In this document: one piece after another, positions 1 through 8,469 of the stretch
How positions within the stretch are numbered: position 1 is the stretch's first letter
Layout: every line of letters begins with the position of its first letter
Program-made: the position numbers and the translations under genes
The notes under the pieces: generated by a model
What the model was told of the DNA's origin: nothing
Seen by the model: the letters and a program-made list of their open reading frames with translations, nothing else
Database searches by the model: none
Assembly (NCBI GenBank): GCA_002350845.1
Contig: DEFL01000081.1
Coordinates: 62,736-126,735 of the forward strand
Direction of reading: 5' to 3'
Length of the DNA: 64,000 nt
Source: Christensenella sp. UBA2853
GTDB taxonomy: Bacteria; Bacillota; Clostridia; Christensenellales; Aristaeellaceae

Positions 1-1
1 C

Positions 2-763
2 CTTGGCAGAGCGCGTGTGTGGCTGCCTGAGGGCACCTGGGTGGATGCGATGAACGGGTATGTCTATGATGGCGGAAAAACGATGGATGTCTATCGTCCG
101 CTGGAAGAAATGCCGGTCTTCCTGAAAGCCGGCGCCATGGTGCCCCTGCGCGCGCACCAGGCCCATGACCGGACGCTGACGGCCTCGAAGGAAATGGAAC
201 TGCTGGCAGCTGCCGGGGCAGACGGCGCGTTTGACCTGTATGAGGATGATGGTGAAAGCCTGGACTATCTCAGCGGTGCCTTTGCCGTTACACACCTGTC
301 CATGCACTGGCAGGAGAAGGAGGCCGTGATTACCGTATCGCCTGTTGAGGGGAAGGCTGAACTGGTTCCGGAGCGCCGGTGGAAGGTCCTGCTGCGCGGC
401 TTCAGAAAGGGCTGCAGTTTCCTTGTGAACGGACAGGAGGCAAAGGCCGTTTACCTGGCAGAAAAGAACGGCTATGTGATCGATCTTGGCATGGCAGCCC
501 CGGACAAGGGCTGCGAGCTGACGGTCTGCTGCGCGGACGGTCTTCTCCATGATGACAGCGACTGGCGCGACCGCATCCTGGACCGTGTCTCCCGCGTGCA
601 GGGATCGCAGGCAGAAAAGAACATCATGATGCGCTGTGCCGACCGTGCGCTGGAGCGGATGCATCAGGAAAAGAGAGTCCATCCGTCCTGGTTTGGCGGG
701 GATATGCTCCCGTCGCTTGGCGGATATATGAAAGAGCTGATGAGTCAGCTGAAAATCGAATGA
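2..763 (+). CDS. Glycoside hydrolase family 31 protein, C-terminal part (5' truncated by window)
   Basis: The reading frame is open from base 2 and continues the pattern of GH31 alpha-glucosidases/alpha-xylosidases just after the catalytic barrel: a 'V-W-L-P-E-G-x-W-V-D' strand, then 'P-V-F-L-K-A-G-A-M-V-P-L', then the beta-rich distal domain with 'Y-E-D-D-G-E-S'. These three signatures together are typical of the GH31 C-terminal domains. The catalytic residues lie upstream of the window, so substrate specificity cannot be judged. The last 60 residues are polar and helical, and I do not recognise them. A GTG at 17 opens an ORF but is internal to the protein. The gene ends 90 bp before a bidirectional terminator. 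Confidence 0.85.
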   Translation, partial: LGRARVWLPEGTWVDAMNGYVYDGGKTMDVYRPLEEMPVFLKAGAMVPLRAHQAHDRTLTASKEMELLAAAGADGAFDLYEDDGESLDYLSGAFAVTHLSMHWQEKEAVITVSPVEGKAELVPERRWKVLLRGFRKGCSFLVNGQEAKAVYLAEKNGYVIDLGMAAPDKGCELTVCCADGLLHDDSDWRDRILDRVSRVQGSQAEKNIMMRCADRALERMHQEKRVHPSWFGGDMLPSLGGYMKELMSQLKIE

Positions 764-851
764 TGGTCCGGCGCAGTGCCCCTGTGCCTGATCAGCAGAA
801 ATCATAAACATGTCTCCTCGGGAAGACAAACCTGAGCAGGGATAAAAAAGA

Positions 852-893
852 AAACCGGGCCGGTCTGCATAAAAAAGCAGGCCGGCCCGGTTT
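852..893. terminator. Bidirectional intrinsic terminator between GH31 gene and hxlR-type gene
   Basis: A 12-bp perfect GC-rich stem (852-863 with 882-893) is extended inward by further pairs (64-68/77-81 of the 800s) around an A-rich loop. On the minus strand it is followed by a T-rich tract, so it is strongest as the terminator of the regulator gene. On the plus strand it can also end the GH31 transcript. Confidence 0.8.
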
Positions 894-915
894 CAGTCGC
901 GGGGATGGATGACAT

Positions 916-1248
916 TCAGGCTTCAGGCTGGGACAGAGACCACTGGATCAGGTCGCCCAGGATCGGCGCAAGGCGCCGGGACTTTTCGGACACTTCATAT
1001 TCGACGCGGACCGGAACTTCCAGATATTCCTTTCTCACGATGAGATGATCCCGCTCGAGTTCACGGAGTGTCTGGGACAGCATGGTGTTGGAAATCCCGT
1101 GGACACTGTGCAGAAGCTCATTGTACCGGCTGGTGCCGTTGTTCATGAGGGAACAAAGGACAGGCAGCTTCCACTTTCCTCCGATGCTTTCCAGGGCCCC
1201 CTGAAGGGCACACTGCGGCGCGCACGGGCAATTGTGCTGCTGAGACAT
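916..1248 (-). CDS. HxlR-family winged-helix transcriptional regulator
   Basis: A 110-residue protein of normal HxlR length. It has an N-terminal cysteine cluster (C-P-C-A-P-Q-C), then 'I-G-G-K-W-K-L-P-V-L-C-S-L', 'R-Y-N-E-L' and 'L-S-Q-T-L-R-E-L-E-R-D-H-L-I', which is the characteristic HxlR winged helix (residues about 15-100). I chose the ATG at 1248 because GGAGGTG lies nine bases upstream; the longer GTG start at 1266 would sit on that ribosome site. The family includes thiol- and quinone-responsive regulators (YodB, HypR, QorR). The cysteines and the divergent flavoprotein operon suggest redox sensing, but that is inference. Confidence 0.85.
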   Translation of the reverse strand: MSQQHNCPCAPQCALQGALESIGGKWKLPVLCSLMNNGTSRYNELLHSVHGISNTMLSQTLRELERDHLIVRKEYLEVPVRVEYEVSEKSRRLAPILGDLIQWSLSQPEA

Positions 1249-1280
1249 GGGAAAAGGCACCTCCACTCAGAAAAACCTTT

Positions 1281-1289
1281 CTTAGTAAG
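1281..1289. promoter_or_regulatory. Candidate HxlR-type operator
   Basis: The odd-centred palindrome CTTAGTAAG lies between the divergent hxlR-type gene and the promoter at 1304-1332, 15 bp upstream of its -35. Its form resembles the short TTAC/GTAA-type sites bound by HxlR proteins. The assignment is by position and symmetry only. Confidence 0.35.
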
Positions 1290-1303
1290 GATTATTTCAG
1301 TCA

Positions 1304-1332
1304 TTGACAGAAAATCTTCTGTTCACTACAAT
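1304..1332 (+). promoter_or_regulatory. Sigma-A-type promoter of the flavodoxin operon
   Basis: TTGACA (1304-1309), a 17-bp spacer, then TACAAT (1327-1332). This is a near-consensus promoter about 55 bp upstream of the first flavodoxin codon, directly beside the candidate HxlR operator. Confidence 0.75.
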
Positions 1333-1392
1333 TCTAGCAGATAAGGATTCCGTTGTAAAGGCAGAATCCGCATCAGAAAGGAAGGCATGAAC

Positions 1393-1875
1393 ATGAGCAA
1401 AGTGCTGGTTGCATATTTTTCTGTGAGCGGCGTGACCGCCAAAGTGGCCAAAGAACTGGCCGACATGGAAAAGGCCGATCTCTTTGAGATCAGACCGGAA
1501 GCAGCCTATACGAAAGAGGATCTGGACTGGACGAACAAACAGTCCCGCAGCACCCTTGAAATGAGCAATCCTGACTGCCGTCCCGCCGTCAGCGGATGCG
1601 TGGAAAACATGGCAGCCTATGATATGGTGTTTGTGGGATTCCCCATCTGGTGGGGCCGCGAACCCAGTGTCGTGGATACGTTCCTGACCGCCTATGATTT
1701 CGGCGGGAAGAAGATTGTGCCGTTCTGCACCTCCGGCGGCAGTGATATCGGAAAGACGGCAGAGCGCATTCAGAGCCTCGTTGGCGACAAGGCCTGTGTG
1801 GATGCCGGCAAGCGGCTCGGCGGTCAGGTCTCTGAAGCAGATCTGAAGATCTGGACGGAAGGTCTGTCCCTGTAA
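1393..1875 (+). CDS. Flavodoxin-like protein
   Basis: A 160-residue protein. It begins with the flavodoxin strand and phosphate loop 'K-V-L-V-A-Y-F-S-V-S-G-V-T', and later has 'V-G-F-P-I-W-W-G-R-E-P' and 'V-P-F-C-T-S-G-G-S-D-I-G', the pattern of the short Clostridial flavodoxin_4 family. It should bind FMN and act as a soluble electron carrier or quinone/thiol-linked reductase. The ATG at 1393 has the better distance from GGAAGG than the one at 1387, though either could be used. It is first of three genes running to 2823 and divergent from the HxlR-type regulator, which probably controls it. Confidence 0.8.
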   Translation: MSKVLVAYFSVSGVTAKVAKELADMEKADLFEIRPEAAYTKEDLDWTNKQSRSTLEMSNPDCRPAVSGCVENMAAYDMVFVGFPIWWGREPSVVDTFLTAYDFGGKKIVPFCTSGGSDIGKTAERIQSLVGDKACVDAGKRLGGQVSEADLKIWTEGLSL

Positions 1876-1923
1876 GACTCGAAACTGCCCGATGATGCAT
1901 TGTGAATGAAGGAGAATAAAAAG

Positions 1924-2130
1924 ATGGTCACGAAAGAAATGAGTATCGGCGAAGTGCTGATGATTGATCCCACAACAGCCCCGATCATGACGGAATACGG
2001 CATGCACTGCATGGGCTGCCCGTACAGCCAGATGGAAAGCCTGGAAATGGGCTGTGGTGCCCATGGCATGGATGTCAATGAACTGGTGGAAAAGCTGAAC
2101 ACCTACCTCGCCGAAAAGGCGAACGCATAA
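1924..2130 (+). CDS. DUF1858 domain protein (small double-cysteine redox protein)
   Basis: A 68-residue protein consisting of one DUF1858-type domain: 'M-S-I-G-E-V-L-M-I-D-P', then 'Y-G-M-H-C-M-G-C-P', then 'E-L-V-E-K-L-N-T-Y'. The C-x2-C pair after a helix is the hallmark of the hybrid-cluster-protein-associated disulfide domain. I start it at 1924 because AAGGAG lies nine bases upstream; the in-frame ATG at 1906 is upstream of that site. It lies between a flavodoxin and a second flavoprotein, consistent with a role in thiol or nitrosative redox chemistry, which is inference. Confidence 0.8.
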   Translation: MVTKEMSIGEVLMIDPTTAPIMTEYGMHCMGCPYSQMESLEMGCGAHGMDVNELVEKLNTYLAEKANA

Positions 2131-2187
2131 CCTGGAAATCGGGAAGGAGAAGAAGCTTCAGAAAAAACCTGGAAAGAGGAGAAAGCC

Positions 2188-2823
2188 ATGGCTAAGAAGA
2201 TTGTTGTTGTCAATGCAGGTCCGAGAAAGGGCTGGAATACAGATACGCTGATTACGGAAGCGGCAAAGGGTGCAGAGTCCGCCGGCGCTGTGATCGAGCG
2301 GTTTGATCTGTTCCGGCTGGAAAAGTATACCGGCTGCATTTCCTGCTTTGGATGCAAAAAAGAAAAGAACAAGGGCCACTGCATCTGCAGGGACGGGCTG
2401 ACACCTGTTCTCGATGCCATCCGTGAAGCGGACGGCCTGATCATCGGCTCGCCCAACTACCTCAGCGAATTCACCGCTTCCTTCCGCGCACTGTATGAAC
2501 GCCTGATTTTCCAGAATCTGACCTACAACCTGGAAATGCCCTGCTGCAATCAGCATGAGGTCCCGGTTCTGCTGATCATGACAAGCAACGCGCCGGACAC
2601 CGGGTATCTGTCTCTGGTGCGGAATTATCAGCAGACGCTGAACCGGTTTGTGGGACCGACGGAGACGCTGATCAGCGGGAATACGCTGCAGCTGAAGGAT
2701 TACAGCAAAACGGACTGGCCCTGGACCATGTTTGATCCCCAGGCCAAACAGGAACGGCATGAGACCGTATTTCCGGAGGAATGCAAAAAGGCTTTCGAGC
2801 TTGGCGCATCCCTGGCAAAATAA
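2188..2823 (+). CDS. NADPH-dependent FMN reductase-like flavoprotein with cysteine motif
   Basis: A 211-residue flavodoxin-fold protein. It starts 'K-K-I-V-V-V-N-A-G-P-R-K-G-W-N-T-D', a phosphate-binding loop, followed by 'C-I-S-C-F-G-C' and further cysteines (residues about 50-70), then 'D-G-L-I-I-G-S-P-N-Y'. This layout matches iron-sulfur-flavoprotein-type members of the FMN reductase family. The cysteines may ligate a cluster, but I cannot confirm spacing for a full [4Fe-4S] site. It is last in the three-gene redox operon; a strong bidirectional terminator follows 48 bp later. Confidence 0.75.
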   Translation: MAKKIVVVNAGPRKGWNTDTLITEAAKGAESAGAVIERFDLFRLEKYTGCISCFGCKKEKNKGHCICRDGLTPVLDAIREADGLIIGSPNYLSEFTASFRALYERLIFQNLTYNLEMPCCNQHEVPVLLIMTSNAPDTGYLSLVRNYQQTLNRFVGPTETLISGNTLQLKDYSKTDWPWTMFDPQAKQERHETVFPEECKKAFELGASLAK

Positions 2824-2870
2824 GCACAGCCCGGATTACCATGTGCCGGAATTCAGAAAAGAATCAACCA

Positions 2871-2912
2871 CAAAAGAGCATCTCAGTCCGGTTGGACCGA
2901 GATGCTCTTTTG
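2871..2912. terminator. Bidirectional intrinsic terminator between convergent operons
   Basis: A perfect 14-bp stem (2871-2884 with 2899-2912), with A-rich and T-rich ends on both strands and a further 4-bp inner stem. It lies between the stop codons of the convergent genes ending at 2823 and 2946. Confidence 0.85.
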
Positions 2913-2945
2913 CAGTTCACGACATGCGCAGAAACGTGCTGGCGG

Positions 2946-3761
2946 TTACAGGGAGAACCCGTGCCGGTCAAAGAAGTCGGCACTGTCACGAACGGCCTGG
3001 TGCACATGCTCCAGACTGCCGGGGCCTTCCGGCGTGAATTCGATTTCCACCGAGAACGGGCTTTCGTTTCCGGCCTGCCGCAGGACATCAAAGATGCCGC
3101 TGAAATTCACATAGCCTTTGCCGGGAGCAGGGAAGTCCCAGACATCCTCGGGACCGGCTTTGTCCTTGATGTGCAGATAGGCAACCTCCTGAACACATTC
3201 TTTCAGGTCCGCCACAGGATCCACGTGCCCATAGAAAATGACATTGGCAGTATCATAATTGATTTTGACGCGGTCGCTTCCCACTCTGGACACGATGTCC
3301 AGCAGCGCAGCGCCTGTGCCGTGATCCTTTCCGTGCGTTTCCAGGACCAGCGTCATATCCCGTGCCTTCAGTTCCGGGACCAGCTGCTCAATGCACCGGG
3401 CGGTTTCATCCGCGTCGGCTTTGTGCTGATCTTTGAGATGCGCTTCCCCGATGGAGGAGACAATATACCGGCAGCCGAAGAAATCGGCCAGACGGATATT
3501 ATCCAGAAAATCCCGGGTCCTCTCCGGATCGGTCAGGTTGGTATGCCCGCTCATGGAAAAAGGGATCAGGCCGGCGTCGGAGAGCATATCCTGGACGCGC
3601 AGCAGACGGCGCATGGGCTGATCGGGATACACATGCTCGGTCCAGCCTTTGGTGCAGGTCAGTTCGATATAGTGAAACCCGGCGTCCGCGATGCCGGCAA
3701 TGGCCTCTTCAATGGAAAACCCGTGATAGGTGTTGGAGTTGATGGCAATGATCCTTTTCAT
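2946..3761 (-). CDS. Sugar phosphate isomerase/epimerase (AP-endonuclease-2-type TIM barrel)
   Basis: A 271-residue protein of the xylose-isomerase-like TIM-barrel family. It begins 'I-A-I-N-S-N-T-Y-H-G-F-S-I-E-E-A', with 'G-F-H-Y-I-E-L-T', 'L-V-L-E-T-H-G', 'I-N-Y-D-T-A-N-V' and 'V-E-I-E-F-T', which place the acidic and histidine metal ligands in the usual strands. These enzymes isomerise or epimerise keto-sugars or inositol derivatives. It is the last gene of an operon with a ribose-type importer and a Gfo/Idh/MocA dehydrogenase, so catabolism of the imported sugar or cyclitol is likely. The exact substrate is not visible. Confidence 0.85.
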   Translation of the reverse strand: MKRIIAINSNTYHGFSIEEAIAGIADAGFHYIELTCTKGWTEHVYPDQPMRRLLRVQDMLSDAGLIPFSMSGHTNLTDPERTRDFLDNIRLADFFGCRYIVSSIGEAHLKDQHKADADETARCIEQLVPELKARDMTLVLETHGKDHGTGAALLDIVSRVGSDRVKINYDTANVIFYGHVDPVADLKECVQEVAYLHIKDKAGPEDVWDFPAPGKGYVNFSGIFDVLRQAGNESPFSVEIEFTPEGPGSLEHVHQAVRDSADFFDRHGFSL

Positions 3762-3771
3762 GGCTCAAACC

Positions 3772-4809
3772 TCATACACTGATTTTTATCGCGCGGCCTG
3801 TCAGGGAGGACTCTCTGGCCGCAAACACGGCGCGCATTGCGTTGAGGACGCTTTCACCTGATATGCAGGGTTTCTTGGGATCCAGCAGATGATCGATAAA
3901 CAGGTCAATGACACCGGAGCGGGTCTGTTGATCATTGGTCTGGATCTGGTCCACATCGAAGTATTCCACGCCGCCCCCGCGCTTTTGCAGCACAAGGCTG
4001 TGGGCAGGATCCTCATAGATTCTCAGAACACCTTCTGTGCCGAAGAGGACGGTGGAATTGTCCTCTCCTGCATAATCGGTCCAGGAGGCGGTCATGGTTC
4101 CGAGAATGTTGCCCTCCAGGCGGTAGATGCAGATCGCGTTGTCATCCACGGTGATGGGGGAGCCGTCCGCGAAGGTTTTATCAAGCGTGGCCAGGCTGGC
4201 CTGGACTTCCACCACATTTCTTCCGGTCAGGAACTGAATCAGATCGGTTTTGTGGATGCCGAGATCCGCCATGGCGCCCATGACGGCCCGGGACTGATCG
4301 AAGAACCAGGTATTCGCGCCGGGATCGATGGTCCAGGTCTCAGGACCGCCGTGGCGAAAAGCCGTGGTAAAGGTGATCAGTCGGCCGATCGCCCCGTCTG
4401 CGACCAGCTCCCGGGCTTTCAGGTGCGCTGCAGCCAGGCGCTGATTCTGGGCGATCATCAGGACTTTTCCGGTCTCGCGGGCTGTCTGCACCATGCGCTC
4501 GCAGTCTTCCATGGTGGTTGCCATGGGCTTTTCACACAGCACATGCTTGCCCGCTTTCAGGGCAGCAATCGCCATGTCAGCATGAAATGCGTTGGCGGAG
4601 CAGATGCTGACAGCATCCAGGTCCGGGTCAGAGAGCATGTCCTCATAGGAAGCATAGGCCTTTGCATGATACTGTTTGGCCAGGGACTGTGTCCTGTCCG
4701 GATTGAGATCATACAGGCCCCAGACACAGACGTCCTCGCGGTCATGATATTCCGGCAGATGCCGGACCTGAGCGATCTTGCCGCAGCCGGCAACACCAAT
4801 GTGAATCAT
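3772..4809 (-). CDS. Gfo/Idh/MocA-family NAD(P)-dependent oxidoreductase
   Basis: A 345-residue protein with an N-terminal Rossmann motif 'G-V-A-G-C-G-K-I-A', the family signature 'C-E-K-P-M-A' near residue 95, and the 'G-I-H-K-T-D-L' helix with the catalytic-region histidine near residue 185. Family members oxidise sugar or cyclitol hydroxyls (inositol, glucose-fructose, N-acetylhexosamine derivatives). It ends 10 bp before the downstream isomerase start and follows the permease gene, so it is co-transcribed with the importer. A cyclitol or rare-sugar substrate is a reasonable inference. Confidence 0.9.
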   Translation of the reverse strand: MIHIGVAGCGKIAQVRHLPEYHDREDVCVWGLYDLNPDRTQSLAKQYHAKAYASYEDMLSDPDLDAVSICSANAFHADMAIAALKAGKHVLCEKPMATTMEDCERMVQTARETGKVLMIAQNQRLAAAHLKARELVADGAIGRLITFTTAFRHGGPETWTIDPGANTWFFDQSRAVMGAMADLGIHKTDLIQFLTGRNVVEVQASLATLDKTFADGSPITVDDNAICIYRLEGNILGTMTASWTDYAGEDNSTVLFGTEGVLRIYEDPAHSLVLQKRGGGVEYFDVDQIQTNDQQTRSGVIDLFIDHLLDPKKPCISGESVLNAMRAVFAARESSLTGRAIKISV

Positions 4810-4823
4810 CTGTATTTCCTCCT

Positions 4824-5909
4824 TTACGACTGCTTGTCTTTCTTTTGCAGAAGAACCGCCACAATCACGATCAGGCCCTTGAAAGCCTCCCGCAGGAACG
4901 GCGGCACACCGATCAGGTTGAGCAGGTTATTCATCACGGCAATAATCAGCATGCCCAGCACGGTGCCTACAATGGAGCCTCTGCCGCCGCTCATGCTGGT
5001 GCCGCCGACGACCACAGCGGCGATGGCGTCCATTTCATAGCCGCTGCCGGCATTGGCATAATCCATGCTGCCGATGCGCGCAACATTGATGACGGCTGCT
5101 ACTGCGACGAGAAGACCGCTGAGCACATAGACCAGTGCCTTGACCCGCTCCACATTGATGCCGGAGAGGCGGGCGGCACGCTCATTGGATCCGATCGCGT
5201 AGACATGGCGGCCGAACGGTGTTTTGCGGGCGACCACGACCAGAATGGCGGCGATGATCAGCCAGTAGAAGACCGGCAGGATAATCTCACCGCCGATTTT
5301 GGTATTGGCGATGGCTGTAAACTCCCGGGGCACCTTGACGCCCACGGTCTGCATGAACTGCTGGGTGACGCTGCGGCAGATTTTCATGGTGCCCAGCGTG
5401 GCGATGAACGCGGGAACCTTGCTGCGGGCAATGAGGAAGCCGTTGATATATCCGATCAGGCAGCCCATGAGGAGCGCGGCCAGAATCCCGAGAATAAACG
5501 CGGGAATGCCGGTGATGCCGATGGCGGTGAGCAGGCCGTTCGCATTGCCGTTGATGAGCACCATCATGACCGCGCCGACCGCGACCAGGGTAGAGCCGAC
5601 CGCCAGATCAATGCCGCCTGAGATGATGACAAAGGCCATGCCCAGGGCCACAATGCCCACAGAGGCGTTATTGCGGAGAATATTGATCCAGTTCCTGCCC
5701 CAGCCGGAGAACCAGTCTGCGAAACTCGGATAATCAAAACCAAGGGCAAACGTCTGGATGATCACCATCACGAGGAGCACAGCGGCGGTGGAATAGACAG
5801 GGTTTTCCTGCCAGCGCTGAGCAAGCCATCTGAAAAAGCCGCCTGAGCTGGAAGATGCGGGCGTGCCGCCGTGCGCACCGGAGCTGCTGTGAATCGTTTT
5901 GTTCGACAT
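4824..5909 (-). CDS. Ribose-type ABC transporter permease (RbsC-like)
   Basis: A 361-residue membrane protein with eight to ten hydrophobic segments. It carries the family motif 'G-I-D-L-A-V-G-S' near residue 112 and 'A-I-G-S-N-E-R-A-A-R-L-S-G-I-N' near residue 240, both diagnostic of the RbsC/AraH branched permeases. It forms the membrane channel of the sugar importer whose ATPase (5926-7404) and binding protein (7490-8434) precede it in the same operon. The first 30 residues are a soluble, serine/glycine-rich extension. Confidence 0.92.
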   Translation of the reverse strand: MSNKTIHSSSGAHGGTPASSSSGGFFRWLAQRWQENPVYSTAAVLLVMVIIQTFALGFDYPSFADWFSGWGRNWINILRNNASVGIVALGMAFVIISGGIDLAVGSTLVAVGAVMMVLINGNANGLLTAIGITGIPAFILGILAALLMGCLIGYINGFLIARSKVPAFIATLGTMKICRSVTQQFMQTVGVKVPREFTAIANTKIGGEIILPVFYWLIIAAILVVVARKTPFGRHVYAIGSNERAARLSGINVERVKALVYVLSGLLVAVAAVINVARIGSMDYANAGSGYEMDAIAAVVVGGTSMSGGRGSIVGTVLGMLIIAVMNNLLNLIGVPPFLREAFKGLIVIVAVLLQKKDKQS

Positions 5910-5925
5910 GGTTTTTCCTCCCTCA

Positions 5926-7404
5926 TCAGCCGCCTGTGGCCAGACGCATGATATTCGCTTCCGTCATCGTCTCGCCGGCGATTTCGGCACGCACATCCCC
6001 GTGATACATGACCAGTGCCCGGCTGCATACGCGGATGATCTCCTGCGCTTCATTGGACAGCACGACAACCGCCACGCCGCTTCGGGCCAGCTGCAGGATG
6101 ATATCATAGATTTCTTCTTTTGCTCCGACATCCACGCCCTGGGTAGGGTTATCGAGGATCAGAAGCCGGGGATGAGTCATCAGCCATTTCGCGAGGACCA
6201 CCTTCTGCTGATTGCCGCCCGACAGACTGCCGATGGCATCGCGGGGACTCCCCATTTTGATCTGCAGATGGTTTCGCTGCTCCTCAAACTGCTCCAGCTG
6301 CTCTCGCCGGCGAATCAGTCCCATGCGGGTCAGGCGGGGCAGCGTGACGATGGTGCCGTTATCCAGGATATCCATATCCTTGATGATGGCATTCTCCTTG
6401 CGGTTCCTCGGCATGTAGGCCACACCCATCTTCAGTGCCTGGCGGGTGGACTTGATTCTGACGGGGCTGCCTTTGATCAGAATCTGCCCCTGATATTTTC
6501 CCATGTCCCCGAATACCGTGCGGAAGACTTCACTGCGTCCGTCGCCCAGCAGTCCCGTCACGCCGAGAACTTCACCGGCGCGCACCTGCAGACTGACATT
6601 GCGGTAATACGGTTCCAGCGTCAGGTTATGAAGACGCAGCACTTCTTCTCCCAGATCGGCATTCTGCTCAAGGGACTCCGTCCGCACATCGTGTCCCACC
6701 ATATCCCTGGAAATGAGGGGAATGCTGGTATCCCGTACCAGGCCGCTGGAAACCAGCACGCCGTCGCGTAGCACAGCGTAGGTATCGCAGATCTCCATGA
6801 CTTCCCGCAGCTTGTGGGAAATGAAGACCACGCCGACCTGCTGCTTTTTGAGGGTGCGCAGCATGTCAAACACACGCTCGATCTCAGGGTCCGTGAGGGA
6901 GGTGGTGGGCTCATCCATGATGAGAATGGAGGCCTTCATCATCAGCGCGCGCGATATTTCCACAATCTGCTTGTAGCTTGCATCCAGAAGGGATACTTTG
7001 GAGAGCGGATCGATCCCGATATCCAGCTTCCTGAACAGGTCTTCGGTCTGCCTCCGTTCTTCCTGGTCATTGATGAATCCGGCAGGCGTCCTGATTTCGC
7101 GGCCGATGAACATGTTTTCATAGACGCGCAGGTCATTGATCAGGTTCAGTTCCTGATGGATAAACGCAATGCCTGCATGCAGGGACTGGGCAGGGGAGTG
7201 GAAAGAAACCCGCTTTCCATCCAGCTCAATGGTCCCCTCATCCGGCTGGAGCACGCCGCCGAGAATGTTCATCAGGGTGGATTTTCCTGCGCCGTTTTCG
7301 CCGAGCAGGGCACAGATTTCCCCGCCTTCCACGGAAAAATCCACCTGACGGAGCACGTTGTTGGCCCCAAAGGATTTGACAATCCCGTTCATGGATACTT
7401 TCAT
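5926..7404 (-). CDS. Ribose-type ABC transporter ATP-binding protein (RbsA/MglA-like)
   Basis: A 492-residue tandem ATPase. The N-terminal cassette has Walker A 'G-E-N-G-A-G-K-S-T' and Walker B 'I-L-I-M-D-E-P-T'. The C-terminal cassette has a degenerate Walker A ('G-L-L-G-D-G-R-S-E-V') and an intact signature 'L-S-G-G-N-Q-Q-K-V' with 'L-I-L-D-N-P-T-Q-G-V-D-V-G'. This asymmetry is normal for the RbsA family. It energises uptake with the permease encoded directly downstream. The gene follows the binding-protein gene after an 85-bp gap holding a stable hairpin, probably to lower its expression relative to the binding protein. Confidence 0.95.
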   Translation of the reverse strand: MKVSMNGIVKSFGANNVLRQVDFSVEGGEICALLGENGAGKSTLMNILGGVLQPDEGTIELDGKRVSFHSPAQSLHAGIAFIHQELNLINDLRVYENMFIGREIRTPAGFINDQEERRQTEDLFRKLDIGIDPLSKVSLLDASYKQIVEISRALMMKASILIMDEPTTSLTDPEIERVFDMLRTLKKQQVGVVFISHKLREVMEICDTYAVLRDGVLVSSGLVRDTSIPLISRDMVGHDVRTESLEQNADLGEEVLRLHNLTLEPYYRNVSLQVRAGEVLGVTGLLGDGRSEVFRTVFGDMGKYQGQILIKGSPVRIKSTRQALKMGVAYMPRNRKENAIIKDMDILDNGTIVTLPRLTRMGLIRRREQLEQFEEQRNHLQIKMGSPRDAIGSLSGGNQQKVVLAKWLMTHPRLLILDNPTQGVDVGAKEEIYDIILQLARSGVAVVVLSNEAQEIIRVCSRALVMYHGDVRAEIAGETMTEANIMRLATGG

Positions 7405-7442
7405 GGATTCACATCCTTAACCATCTGTCCCGATTCAAGCAA

Positions 7443-7466
7443 AGGCCGTGGGGTGAGCCACGGCCT
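7443..7466 (-). terminator. Intercistronic hairpin after binding-protein gene
   Basis: A perfect 9-bp stem (7443-7451 with 7458-7466) with a 6-nt loop lies between the binding-protein stop and the ATPase start. The following minus-strand bases are only modestly T-rich, so it probably acts as a partial terminator or mRNA-stabilising stem. Confidence 0.6.
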
Positions 7467-7489
7467 CTGCGGAGAAAGGACAAAGTGCA

Positions 7490-8434
7490 TCAATAGATTG
7501 TGTTGCTGGGATCAAGATAATCTTCCACATTGGAGGCATCCACAATCTGAGAGGGGATCACGGTCACTGCCTGAACTTCTTCTCCGGCGAGCTTGGCCAG
7601 AGCCACGTCAAAGCAGTCACGGATCATCAGCGGGCTGTAGAGGGAAGAGCTGACAGCGATATCCTTGTTTTCGGCGATCAGCTGGAAGTATTCCTGGCAT
7701 CCGCCGCCGCCCGTGATGGCCTTGATGTCGGTCCGTCCGGCATCGGCAATGGCCTGCAGCACACCGATGGAGGTCTCGTCATCGAGGCTGTACACGGCGT
7801 CAATCTGGGGATTGGCAGCAAGAATGTCGGCAAAGTCCTTCAGGCCGTCTTCACGGGTGAACTTGGTGGCATATTCGATCACATGAAGTTCAGGCGCGAT
7901 TTCAGCAATGGTCTTGTTGAAGCCGGCCATGCGCAGTTCGGACACGGAGCCGCTGGTGGGCACCGGCAGGGCGACAACTGTTGCGGTGGGGCCGACCTTG
8001 TCCACGATGAACTTGGCACCGGCAACACCCATGGATTCATTATCACCGGTGACCTTCAGGATGCCTTCGGCGTCAATGTCCATATCAAATGCAACGACGA
8101 CCTTCCCCTGATCAATGGCGTTCTGAACGGGGATTTCCATGCCTGTCCACTGCGGGGCAATGACCAGGACCTGAGCGCCCCACTGGATGGCTTCATCGAT
8201 CTGTGCGGTCATTTCTTCAGCATTGCTGGAGGTGGTGAGGCGGTATTCAATTTTGCCTTCAGCGGTCAGCTGCTTGGCATAGGCTTCTGCCTGATAGGTA
8301 ATGCCGCTGACCCAGCCGTGCGTCATGACGGGAACCAGCACGCCGACCTTCACAGGGGCCGCACTTTCAGCGAAAGCGGCTGTGACGGACAGGCAGAGCA
8401 TAAAAGCAAGAACCAGAGAAAGAACCTTTTTCAT
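7490..8434 (-). CDS. Ribose-type sugar ABC transporter substrate-binding protein (RbsB-like)
   Basis: A 314-residue exported protein: a signal peptide (residues 1-24, cleaved near 'A-A-F-A-E'), then a periplasmic-binding-protein type I fold ('V-G-V-L-V-P-V-M', 'A-Q-I-D-E-A-I-Q-W-G-A-Q-V-L', 'D-A-V-Y-S-L-D-D-E-T-S'). It captures the sugar for the RbsA/RbsC pair downstream. The ATG at 8434 has GGGAGG eight bases upstream; the longer frame to 8461 is not needed. It is first in its operon, with a consensus promoter and a terminator-like leader hairpin upstream. Confidence 0.92.
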   Translation of the reverse strand: MKKVLSLVLAFMLCLSVTAAFAESAAPVKVGVLVPVMTHGWVSGITYQAEAYAKQLTAEGKIEYRLTTSSNAEEMTAQIDEAIQWGAQVLVIAPQWTGMEIPVQNAIDQGKVVVAFDMDIDAEGILKVTGDNESMGVAGAKFIVDKVGPTATVVALPVPTSGSVSELRMAGFNKTIAEIAPELHVIEYATKFTREDGLKDFADILAANPQIDAVYSLDDETSIGVLQAIADAGRTDIKAITGGGGCQEYFQLIAENKDIAVSSSLYSPLMIRDCFDVALAKLAGEEVQAVTVIPSQIVDASNVEDYLDPSNTIY

Positions 8435-8469
8435 TTCGATTTCCTCCCTTATACTTGACATGATTTTCT

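Noticed and set aside
1297..2064. Long minus-strand open frame of 255 codons opposite the flavodoxin and DUF1858 genes
   Set aside because: It is the antisense shadow of three well-supported plus-strand genes; it has no ribosome site and a composition rich in His/Arg typical of shadows.
2781..3782. Plus-strand frame of 333 codons over the isomerase gene
   Set aside because: The minus strand encodes a clear TIM-barrel isomerase with all motifs; this frame is antisense to it and crosses the terminator at 2871-2912.
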